Source of the DNA: Schlegelella_A sp963778525
Lineage (GTDB): Bacteria > Pseudomonadota > Gammaproteobacteria > Burkholderiales > Burkholderiaceae_C
Direction of reading: 5' to 3'
Assembly (NCBI GenBank): GCA_963778525.1
Contig: CAVZUJ010000001.1
Span: 1,364,001 to 1,428,000 of the forward strand
Length of the DNA: 64,000 bases
This document shows positions 56,275 through 64,000 of the stretch, piece by piece. Position 1 is the stretch's first letter. Each line of letters starts with the position of its first letter. The position numbers and the translations under genes are program-made. The notes under the pieces are model-generated. The model searched no databases. It was not told where the DNA came from and worked only from the letters and a program-made list of their open reading frames with translations.

Positions 56275-58451
56275 TCAACGTGCCGCCGTCCGGTCGGTCA
56301 CGATCTTCGGCGTCAGAAAGATAAGCAGTTCGGTCTTCGAAGTCGAAGATGTCCTGGTCTTGAAGAGGTAGCCGAGGTAAGGAAGGTCACCCAGGAACGG
56401 CACCTTCGTCACGTCCTCTCGCTCACTCTGCTGGAAGATCCCGCCGATCACGACCGTCCCGCCATTTTCGACAAGCACCTGGGTCTTGACGTGCTTCGTG
56501 TTGATGGCGAATCCAGCGGCGGTCGCCTGGCCCACGCTGTCGTTCGTCACGTCGACATCGAGAATCACATTGCCTTCGGGAGTGATCTGCGGCGTGACCT
56601 GCAGGGCGAGGTTGGCCTTGCGGAACTGGAGAGACGTGGCTCCACTGGACGTCGCCACCTGATACGGCAACTCCGTGCCTTGCTCGATGATGGCCTTCTG
56701 CTGGTCGGCGGTGACGACGCGAGGGCTGGACACTACCTTGCCGTTGCCGTCGGCTTCGAGTGCCGACAACTCGAGATTCAAGAAGCGATTGGCCCCCGCA
56801 CTGAAGAGCGAAAGCGCAATCGTGGCCGGATTGAATCCGTTTTGTCCGGTCGCGGGCAGGTTGACGAAATTGGTATCGCTGAAATTGAGCCCGGTCGAGC
56901 TCGACGAGCCGGTCGACGACGCGTTCTGCAAGGTCTGGGAGCCCACCGCGTTCAAGTTTCCGCCGACGGAGACATAGTTGTTCCTCCGCCGACGTTGTAG
57001 CCGGGGATGCCGCCTTGAATCCCGCGCAAGTCCGAGCCACCGAGGCGCACGCCGAGGGATCGCCCGAATTCCGCATCGGCGATGACAATTCTCGACTCGA
57101 TCAGGACCTGTCGAACAGGAATGTCGATCTTGGCGATGAAGGCCTGGATCTCCTCGAGCTTGGACGGAATGTCGCTCACGAACAACTGGTTCGTACGAAC
57201 TTCGAACAGGACACTGCCGCGCGGTGTGAGGATGCGCGTCGCGGTGCCGCTGCTTCCTCCCGTCGACTGACCGGTCAGGCCATTGGCGATGTCGAGCGCC
57301 TTGGCGTAGTTCAGCTGGAAGGCCTGCGTGCGCAATGGCTCCAGGGCGGCAATCTGCTGCCTGGCCTCGAGCTCCGTCTTTTCCTTTGCGTTCAACTCAT
57401 CCTTGGGGGCGATGAGGATGACGTTGCCCGACTTGCGCAAGCCAAGATTCTTGGCCTGCAGGATGATGTCGAGGGCCTGATCCCAAGGGACGTCCTTCAG
57501 ACGAAGGGTGACGTTGCCGGTGACCGTATCGCTGGTCACGACGTTGAAGTTGGTGAAGTCGGCGATCACCTGAAGCAGCGCCCGAACCTCGATATTCTGG
57601 AAGTTGAGCGAAAGCTTCTCGCCGGCGTAGCCCGCGCCTTGAACCAGCTTGTTCGGGTCGACCTTCTGCGCCCGAACCTCGAGCACGAACTGGTTGTCGC
57701 TCTGGTAGGCACTGTGCTCCCATACGCCGCGGGGCTCGACGAGCATGCGCACCCGATCGCCGATCTGCGTGGTGGTGACGCTCTGGATCGGGGTTCCGAA
57801 GTCGGTCACGTCGAGGCGTCGACGCAGGGCATCCGGCAAGCTGGAGCGCAGGAACTCGACGACGAGGTTGTTTCCCTGCTGGCGAATATCCACGCCAACC
57901 TGATTGTTCGGCAGTTCGACGACAACGCGCCCGGCGCCGTCGGCGCCGCGCCGGAAGTCGATGGCACGCAACGGCAGCTGATCGCGATTGAGGCTGTCGG
58001 CAAACCGTGTCGTCTGCCCGCTCGAGCTCGCGAGCGTGGGCGGCACCGTGTTCTCGAGCGTGATCACGAGAACCTTGCCGTCGATCTGGGCGTGATAGCC
58101 GGCCGGCTGCTTCAGGTTCAGGACCAGGCGCGTGCGATCACCCGACTGCGCCACATTGACCGACCGAAGGTTGCCTTGATTGACCTCGACGCTCGGTTTG
58201 CCGAGACCGTTCGTGACGCCAGGCAGATCGAGCGCGATCCTCGGCGGCGCCTGCACGGTGAATCCCGCCGGCAACGCCGTGAGCGGCTCGCTCATCTCGA
58301 CGCGAATCACCTCCGCACCCGCCTGCTGCGAGCTTGTGATCGCCTGAACCGCGTTGTCAGCAAGCGCAGGAAGCGCAGCTCCTGCGGTCAAGGCCAGAGC
58401 CAAAAGTCGCGAGCGCCAGCCAGCCATCGGTTTCTCCCACATGCGTGTCAT
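56275..58451 (-). CDS. pilQ: Type IV pilus secretin PilQ (one frameshift)
   Basis: About 725 residues, forming the outer-membrane channel for the pilus. The order is signal peptide (A-L-A-L-T-A-G-A-A-L-P-A-L-A), two AMIN peptidoglycan-binding domains (~30-130 and ~160-260), the STN/N0 domain (L-S-L-N-F-Q-N-I-E-V-R), an N1 domain and the secretin barrel (V-x-S-S-P-R-V, P-x-L-G-D-L-P-Y-L-G-Y-L-F). One A is missing near 56979, between N-V-G-G-G and N-Y-V-S-V. The start at 58451 overlaps the pilP stop as ATGA. Confidence 0.93.
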
Positions 58452-58996
58452 CGCGCCTTCTCCTGAAGCTGGAGGGCGCTGTTGCGCTCGATCCATTCGC
58501 CCGCCGCGTCTTGCACGATTTCGCGATAGGCCACGTTGGTTTCGGAGATCTTGGTGATCTTTCCGTAGTTTTGCCCGAGGTAGTCGCCCTGCTTCACCTG
58601 ATAGAGCAGGTTGTCGACTTTCAAGAGCGCATAGGGCTGTCCGTTGCGCAGCACGCTGCCGACCATGGCCATGCTGTCGACCGGATACGCTTCGAGCGGC
58701 TCCTTGCGCCTGTTGATCTCGGCCGCCAGCAACGAATTCGGCTGCCGCGCCTCCTGCTTGAGAGCGACAGTCAGCTTTTGCGTGCTGAAAGGCTCGACCG
58801 CATTCATCGCCAGATAGGGTTGCGGATTGAACTTCTTCGGCGCAGAAAGCGGCTCGACGTTGGGCTTGACTTCGCGCTTTTGCTGCTCCATCCACTGCTG
58901 GAGCTCGTCCTGGTCGCCGCCGCATCCGGCCAACGACAGGCTGACCGCCAGCGCCAAAGCGCCCAGGCGCAGCACCTCGCGATGGCCGGCCGTCAT
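58448..58996 (-). CDS. pilP: Pilus lipoprotein PilP
   Basis: A 182-residue inner-membrane lipoprotein with lipobox S-L-A-G-C-G-G. The C-terminal HR-like domain reads Y-P-V-D-S-M-A-M-V-G and Y-R-E-I-V-Q-D-A-A-G-E-W. It connects the PilMNO platform with PilQ. Its start overlaps the pilO stop by four bases. Confidence 0.95.
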   Translation of the reverse strand: MTAGHREVLRLGALALAVSLSLAGCGGDQDELQQWMEQQKREVKPNVEPLSAPKKFNPQPYLAMNAVEPFSTQKLTVALKQEARQPNSLLAAEINRRKEPLEAYPVDSMAMVGSVLRNGQPYALLKVDNLLYQVKQGDYLGQNYGKITKISETNVAYREIVQDAAGEWIERNSALQLQEKAR

Positions 58997-59683
58997 TTCT
59001 TCACTCCCGACTTGGACTTCGCGGCATTCCTGCGAATGTCTTCCAGCTCGGTCGCGTCGAGATATCGATAAGTGCGCGCCGTGGCCTCCATCGAAAGCGA
59101 TGCGGAGGGATCCTTGCCCGAGACGATCACCAAGTTGTGGAGGGTCACGATCCGCGACAGATTGGCAATATCGGCCGCAAACGAGCCGATATCGTGATAG
59201 CGGCCGGTGACGCGAATGGCGATCGGCAACTCCGCGTAGTAGTCCTTGATCGCCACCTGGCCCGGCCGAAACAACTCGAACTGCAAGCCGCGACCAAGAC
59301 CCGCCTGATTGATGTCCGACAAGAAGCGCGTCCATCTCCGCTTTGCCCGGCAATTGCTTCTCGAGTTGCGTCACGTACTCCTCGACCTGCAACTTCTGCT
59401 TTCTCAATTCCCCGAGATTGACCGCTTGCGCGAGCTTGCTCCGATAGTCCGTCTTGAGCACGGGCTCCTTGTTCTGCTCCGAGTCCAATTCGTCATGTGC
59501 GCTCGAGAGGACAAGGAACCAGCCCGCGATCATCATCGCGACGGCTACAGCTGCCCAGGTCAACGCCTTCGGCAAAAGCGGCCATTGCCCTGGCTCGTTC
59601 GGATTCAGGCCGCGGAACTGCGAGGCCGCGCCTTCGAAGACCGAATTCAGATCGACGCTGGCGGTTCGACTCTTCGTTGCCAT
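58993..59683 (-). CDS. pilO: Pilus alignment protein PilO (one frameshift)
   Basis: About 230 residues: a cytoplasmic N-terminus (G-L-N-P-N-E-P-G-Q-W-P), one membrane segment (~40-62), a coiled coil with K-L-x-V-E-E-Y-V-T-Q-L-E, and a ferredoxin-like C-terminal domain. One extra base near 59320 separates M-D-A-L-L from S-D-I-N-Q-A-G. PilO pairs with PilN in the inner-membrane subcomplex. Confidence 0.93.
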
Positions 59684-59690
59684 GCTCGCC

Positions 59691-60344
59691 TCAAGCCTTC
59701 TTCACCACGGCAGCAGGCGCCGCCGGTGCGGAACCGGGCTGCGCCGACGCGGGAACAGCCACCGGCGCGGACGCCGCCCCCTCCTGCGGCCGTTTCACGG
59801 TCAAACGGACAGAAAAGTCGAACAGGCGTTTCTGCTCGCGATTGGCCCCCTGCATCGACGTTGCCTTGCTCTCGATCAGGTCCGGGCGAACCAGCCACTC
59901 CGAGTTGTAGGCCGTGTTTCGCAGGAATTCCGAAACGCGTTCCTGTGTTTGCGCCACTCCGGCAACGCTCAGGTTCTGACCATCCTGCTTGATCGAGGTG
60001 ATGTACATGCCCTCGGGCACCTGTCGAACGAGCTCATTGAGAATATGAACGGGTACGTTGCGGTCGATTTGCAAGTCTTCGACCGCCTTCTGGCGAGCCT
60101 TCAGCGACGAGATGTCGGCCTTCAGACTGGCGATGTCCTTGATCTGCAGATCCAGCTTCGCGATTTCGCCTTGAAGGAAGGCGTTGCGCTGCTGCTGACC
60201 GGAAACAAGCTCCTGCACGACGACATACCAGACGCCCACCAGCGCCAGGCCCACCATCGCGGCAACACCCAGGCCCGCGTAGAAGGCGATCTTCCTGCGC
60301 TGGCGCCGCTCCTCCCGGTGGGGGAGCAGGTTGATCATGATCAC
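59691..60344 (-). CDS. pilN: Pilus inner-membrane protein PilN
   Basis: A 217-residue protein beginning M-I-M-I-N-L-L-P-H-R-E. I chose the GTG at 60344, which overlaps the pilM stop as GTGA. The resulting N-terminus lines up with the family's M-x-R-I-N-L-L-P motif that docks in PilM. An ATG two codons later is the alternative. A membrane segment at ~20-45 and a coiled coil precede the C-terminal fold. The last 25 residues are Ala/Pro rich. Confidence 0.95.
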   Translation of the reverse strand: MIMINLLPHREERRQRRKIAFYAGLGVAAMVGLALVGVWYVVVQELVSGQQQRNAFLQGEIAKLDLQIKDIASLKADISSLKARQKAVEDLQIDRNVPVHILNELVRQVPEGMYITSIKQDGQNLSVAGVAQTQERVSEFLRNTAYNSEWLVRPDLIESKATSMQGANREQKRLFDFSVRLTVKRPQEGAASAPVAVPASAQPGSAPAAPAAVVKKA

Positions 60345-61420
60345 TGGACAAACCTCCGCATCGCGAGGCCGCAGGCCGTGAGATACGAAGACGCCTCGCG
60401 CCGAAGCTTGGCTTCGCGCACGGCCGAGCCCAGCTTCATGTTCTCGAAGGGATTCACGACCATCGAAGCAAAGCCGGTCAATTCGGTGACCCGGTCCTTG
60501 AGCCCGGGCAGAGTCGCCGTGCCGCCCGCCAGCATGACGTAGTGAACCTTGTGATGCGGCGTGCTGGTGAAGAAGTACTGGAGCGCACGCCCGATTTCCT
60601 GCGAGAGGCTGTCGACGAAGGGCGCGAGCAGCGAAGTCTCGTAGTCGTCAGGCAGATCGGCGGCGAGCTTTTTCTGCTCCGCTTCTTCGTATGAAAATCC
60701 GTACTGACGCGAGATCAGCTGGGTGAGCTGCGAACCGCCGAACGCCTGGTCGCGGTCATACAGCATCTCGTCATCGCGGAGCACCTTCAGGCTGGTGGTG
60801 TCGGCGCCGATCTCGAACAACGCCACGAGCGCGTCCTTGCCTTCGTTCGGCAGTGCGGCCACGACACGACTCATCGCCAGGCGCGACGCGTGCGATTCGA
60901 TATCGAGCACCGCGGGCTTCAACCCGGCGGCTTCGGCCAGACCCTGGCGATCCTGGACGCGATCCTTGCGCGATGCCGCGATCAGCACCTCGACGTCGCC
61001 GACCGAGGTCGGACTGGGGCCGATAACGCAGAAGTCGAGGCTGACCTCGTCGAGCGAAAATGGTATGTACTGATTGGCTTCGGATTCGACCTGAATCTCG
61101 AGCTCTTCTTCGCGCAGACCCGCCGGCAACATGATCTTCTTGGTGATCACGGCCGACTGCGGCATGGCCATCACCACTTGCCTGGTTCTCGTACCGCTTT
61201 TCGTCACCAGGCGCTTCACGGCTTCGGCGACTTCGTCGAACTTCTCGATCTGGCCGTCGGCGATCCAGCCTTTTTCGAAGCTTTCGGAGCCGAAACGCTC
61301 GAGCACATACTCGCCGCCGTTGGTTTGCCCGAGCTCAACCAGCTTGACGCTCGACGAGCTGATGTCCAGGCCGATCATCGGCGGGTGCTTACGCCCCAGC
61401 AAGGTGTCCAGAAAGCTCAC
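60341..61420 (-). CDS. pilM: Pilus assembly ATPase-like protein PilM
   Basis: A 359-residue actin-like protein of the cytoplasmic side of the pilus machine. It has the phosphate-1 loop I-G-L-D-I-S-S-S-S-V-K, V-A-L-F-E-I-G-A-D-T-T-S for phosphate 2, and V-M-L-A-G-G-T-A-T for the adenosine motif. It is the first gene of pilMNOPQ and is divergent from mrcA. Confidence 0.97.
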   Translation of the reverse strand: MSFLDTLLGRKHPPMIGLDISSSSVKLVELGQTNGGEYVLERFGSESFEKGWIADGQIEKFDEVAEAVKRLVTKSGTRTRQVVMAMPQSAVITKKIMLPAGLREEELEIQVESEANQYIPFSLDEVSLDFCVIGPSPTSVGDVEVLIAASRKDRVQDRQGLAEAAGLKPAVLDIESHASRLAMSRVVAALPNEGKDALVALFEIGADTTSLKVLRDDEMLYDRDQAFGGSQLTQLISRQYGFSYEEAEQKKLAADLPDDYETSLLAPFVDSLSQEIGRALQYFFTSTPHHKVHYVMLAGGTATLPGLKDRVTELTGFASMVVNPFENMKLGSAVREAKLRREASSYLTACGLAMRRFVQ

Positions 61421-61477
61421 GACGCCCCTTTTCCAACGCGCAAATTACGAGCGCTGGAGTGTTAATAAGTTACTTCG

Positions 61478-61506
61478 ATGCTAGCAGTAAAGCCTTTGAT
61501 TACCAA
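61478..61506 (-). promoter_or_regulatory. Candidate promoter of pilMNOPQ
   Basis: On the minus strand, TTGGTA (61501-61506) and TAGCAT (61478-61483) are 17 bases apart, 58 bases before the pilM start. It is the best sigma-70-like match in the divergent region, but only moderately close to consensus. A TATAAT at 61666-61671 on the plus strand may serve mrcA, without a good -35. Confidence 0.4.
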
Positions 61507-61693
61507 AGCAAAAACCCGGGCGCAAGAGCCATGCGCGTTGCAAATCTCACACGCAAAGCCTCGCTGACCAACGACCTTGAAAAGGCCGGTCGAGCCGCGC
61601 CTTTCGGACCTCATTTCCTGCCGATGCGAGAGGCCGCTCAAGGTGCGTCGGTGATCACCGCTTTCTATAATGAGGCGCATCGCAGGCAGACAT

Positions 61694-64000
61694 GTGACTG
61701 AATCCGACAGTACCCCGGGCCGATCCGCGGGAGATTCCTCAGCGGAGCGTTCCGCTTCTTCGCTTCCGCCGTGGCTGCGCTGGATCGTGCGCGTGCTCGG
61801 GAGCTTCATCGCGCTCGTCGCGGCCGGTGCTGTTGCCGCCGTCCTCGTCGCCGCCATCGCGCTGGCGGTGTCGTACCCCAATCTGCCGGAAATCGACAGC
61901 CTCACCGACTACCGCCCGAAGCTGCCGATGCGCATCTTCTCCGCCGACGGCGTGCTCCTGGGCGAGTTCGGCGAAGAGCGTCGGAACTTCGTGCCGATCG
62001 CCGAGATTCCGAAGGTGATGCAAGACGCCGTGCTTGCCGCCGAAGATGCGAAGTTCTATCAGCACAGCGGCGTCAACTATGTCAGCGTGGTGCGGGCCGC
62101 GCTCGCCAACTTCGGCGAAGGTCACAAAGCCCAGGGCGCTTCGACCATCACGATGCAGGTGGCGCGCAACTTCTATCTCTCGACCGAGAAAACATTTACT
62201 CGCAAGATCTACGAGATGTTGCTGGCCTTCAAGATCGAGGGCCTTCTCACGAAGGATCAGATTCTCGAGGTCTACATGAACCACATCGCGCTGGGGCAAC
62301 GCGCGTATGGTTTCTCCTCGGCGAGCGAAATCTACTTCGGCAAGCCGCTCAAGGACATCACCGTCGCCGAGGCGGCGATGCTCGCCGGCCTGCCAAAGGC
62401 ACCTTCGGCGAACAATCCGATCGTCAATCCGGAACGGGCCACGCTCCAGCAGCATCACATCATCGACCGGATGCTGGAAAACGGATTCATCACGCCGGAG
62501 CAACGCGACGCGGCGTTGAAGCAGGTACTGAAGTACCGCACGCCTTCCGAAGTGGCCGTGCACGCCGAATACGTCGCAGAGACGGCGCGACAGATCATCT
62601 TCAACCAGTTCGGGCCCGACGCGTATACGCGCGGCCTGAACGTCTACCTCACGCTCGATTCGGCCGATCAGACGCTGGCTTACCACGCCCTGCGTCGCGG
62701 CATCATGGACTTCGAGCAACGCCAGATCTATCGCGGCCCGGAGGACTACGTCGATCTCCCGGCGGATCCCAAGGAGCTCGACGCGCGCATCGGCGAAGCG
62801 TTGCAGGACTATCCGGACAACGACGAGCTGAAGGCGGCCGTCGTCACGGAAGCCTCCGCCAAAAAAGTGACGGCCGTGCTGCAGAACGGCGACGCGGTCA
62901 GCATCACGGGCAACGGCCTTAAGCCGGCCGCTTCTGCGCTTTCCGCCAAGGCCAATCCGAAAACTCAGATTCGCCCAGGTGCCGTGGTTCGGCTCATCCT
63001 GGGTGCCAAAGGCGAATGGTCGATCACGCAGCTTCCCGAGGTCGAGGGCGCTTTCGTGGCGGTCGATCCGCGCACCGGTGCCATCCGCGCCATGGTCGGC
63101 GGCTTCGACTACTCGAAGAGCAAGTTCAATCACGTGACGCAAGCCTGGCGCCAGCCGGGATCGAGCTTCAAGCCCTTCATCTATTCGGCAGCGCTCGAAA
63201 AGGGCTTCACGCCAGCCACGATCATCAACGACGCCCCGCTGTTCTTCGACGCCACTTCGACGGGTAGCCAGCCCTGGGAGCCGAAGAACTACGACGGCAC
63301 GTTCGAGGGCCCGATGACGATGCGCCAGGGCCTGATGAAGTCGAAGAATCTGATCTCGATCCGCATCCTGAAGGCCATCGGCCCGGCCTACGCGCAGCAA
63401 TGGATCACCCGATTCGGCTTCGATCCGGAAAAGCACCCGGCCTATCTGACGATGGCGCTCGGTGCCGGCTCGGTGACACCGCTGCAGATGGCCTCGGCCT
63501 ACAGCGTCTTTGCCAATGGCGGCTATCGCGTGAATCCGGCCCTCGTCAACAAGATCACCGACTCGAAAGGGCACGTCATCAGCGAGGCGCGCTTTCCCGT
63601 GCTGGACGAATCGATGCGCACGCTCGACGCGCGCAACGCCTTCATCATGACGAGCCTGCTCCAGTCGGTGACGCATGCCGGCACGGCGGCCAAGGCCGGC
63701 GCCATCCTGAAGCGGCCCGACATCTACGGGAAGACCGGAACGACCAACGATTCGCTCGACGCCTGGTTCTGCGGCTGGCAAAGGAACATCGTCAGCGTGG
63801 TCTGGATGGGCTACGACACACCGCGCAAGCTCGGGGACCGCGAGACCGGCGGCGGCTTGTCCCTGCCGATCTGGATCGACTTCATGAGTACCGAGCTGAA
63901 GGGAGTTCCCGTTCAGGAGCCGGCGCCGCCGGAAGGGGTCGTCAACGTCGGCGGCGAGTGGTATTTCGAGGAATACGCGCGCGGTGCCGGCGTCAGCAGC
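61694..64000 (+). CDS. mrcA: Penicillin-binding protein 1A, 5' part (continues past the window)
   Basis: At least 769 codons of a class A penicillin-binding protein. Its transmembrane anchor is at ~35-60. The glycosyltransferase domain follows, with E-D-A-K-F-Y-Q-H-x-G, G-A-S-T-I-T-M-Q-V-A-R-N and Y-M-N-H-I-A-L-G-Q-R-A-Y-G. The transpeptidase domain has the active serine in S-S-F-K-P, S-K-N and K-T-G-T. The start is uncertain. A GTG at 61694 has a weak AGG upstream, while an in-frame ATG at 61670 would overlap the likely -10. The divergent pairing with pilM is conserved in many gammaproteobacteria and betaproteobacteria. Confidence 0.93.
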   Translation, partial: MTESDSTPGRSAGDSSAERSASSLPPWLRWIVRVLGSFIALVAAGAVAAVLVAAIALAVSYPNLPEIDSLTDYRPKLPMRIFSADGVLLGEFGEERRNFVPIAEIPKVMQDAVLAAEDAKFYQHSGVNYVSVVRAALANFGEGHKAQGASTITMQVARNFYLSTEKTFTRKIYEMLLAFKIEGLLTKDQILEVYMNHIALGQRAYGFSSASEIYFGKPLKDITVAEAAMLAGLPKAPSANNPIVNPERATLQQHHIIDRMLENGFITPEQRDAALKQVLKYRTPSEVAVHAEYVAETARQIIFNQFGPDAYTRGLNVYLTLDSADQTLAYHALRRGIMDFEQRQIYRGPEDYVDLPADPKELDARIGEALQDYPDNDELKAAVVTEASAKKVTAVLQNGDAVSITGNGLKPAASALSAKANPKTQIRPGAVVRLILGAKGEWSITQLPEVEGAFVAVDPRTGAIRAMVGGFDYSKSKFNHVTQAWRQPGSSFKPFIYSAALEKGFTPATIINDAPLFFDATSTGSQPWEPKNYDGTFEGPMTMRQGLMKSKNLISIRILKAIGPAYAQQWITRFGFDPEKHPAYLTMALGAGSVTPLQMASAYSVFANGGYRVNPALVNKITDSKGHVISEARFPVLDESMRTLDARNAFIMTSLLQSVTHAGTAAKAGAILKRPDIYGKTGTTNDSLDAWFCGWQRNIVSVVWMGYDTPRKLGDRETGGGLSLPIWIDFMSTELKGVPVQEPAPPEGVVNVGGEWYFEEYARGAGVSS

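Noticed and set aside
61459..61701. An 80-codon plus-strand frame in the pilM-mrcA gap
   Set aside because: It overlaps both promoters, has no ribosome-binding site and has no similarity I recognise.

Overview
The window reads as a GC-rich chromosome segment from a betaproteobacterium, most likely Burkholderiales. This rests on familiar blocks: an HrcA/CIRCE-controlled groESL, a DUF1631 protein, engB beside a cytochrome c4 gene, mlaFEDACB next to gltBD, and pilMNOPQ-aroKB divergent from a PBP1A gene. The genus cannot be fixed from sequence alone.

Layout. 0-3.2 kb: the 3' end of a beta-strand-repeat surface protein, coupled by an ATGA overlap to a secreted caspase-fold protein. 3.3-11.4 kb: a HAD hydrolase, groES-groEL, a DUF1631 protein, an alpha/beta hydrolase, an orphan Hcp, engB and cytochrome c4. 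11.4-22.5 kb (minus strand): a TonB-type protein, gltB, gltD, and the complete outer-membrane lipid-asymmetry operon mlaF-E-D-A-C-B. 22.6-51.2 kb (minus strand): a type IV pilus tip island. 51.3-61.4 kb (minus strand): pilM-N-O-P-Q, an Ig-like lipoprotein gene, aroK, aroB and a DUF3617 gene. 61.7 kb to the end: the start of mrcA on the plus strand.

The pilus island is the remarkable part. It holds two full units in the transcription order pilE-fimU-pilV-pilW-pilX-pilY1 (B at 43.2-32.9 kb, A at 32.7-22.6 kb) and a third, giant pilY1 alone (C, 51.1-43.4 kb). Each unit is preceded by the same upstream element: two direct CCGTTCG boxes, the nearer one a perfect CCGTTCGTC (the AlgR/LytTR recognition sequence), then a TACACT -10-like hexamer. 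Each PilY1 is about twice the usual size. Between its N-terminal MIDAS-bearing domain and its C-terminal PilY1 propeller it carries two different tandem arrays: 7-residue S-T-x-Q-x-L-Q repeats and cysteine-bracketed C-x15-C repeats of about 29 residues. By my count the two arrays have the same copy number in each paralogue (25/25 in A, 25/25 in B, 33/33 in C), and each array has an aberrant unit at its centre. PilY1-B and -C share near-identical N- and C-terminal blocks around diverged arrays, which suggests gene conversion or recent duplication.

Caveat. About two dozen single-base indels interrupt genes that otherwise look intact: groEL, all three pilY1, fimU-A, pilE-A, pilQ, pilO, the Ig-like gene and the DUF3617 gene. 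Because several are essential or highly conserved, sequencing or assembly error is the simplest explanation, and the near-identical repeats make the order of the island units something to verify. For these genes I give the span of the whole gene and say where the frame breaks.
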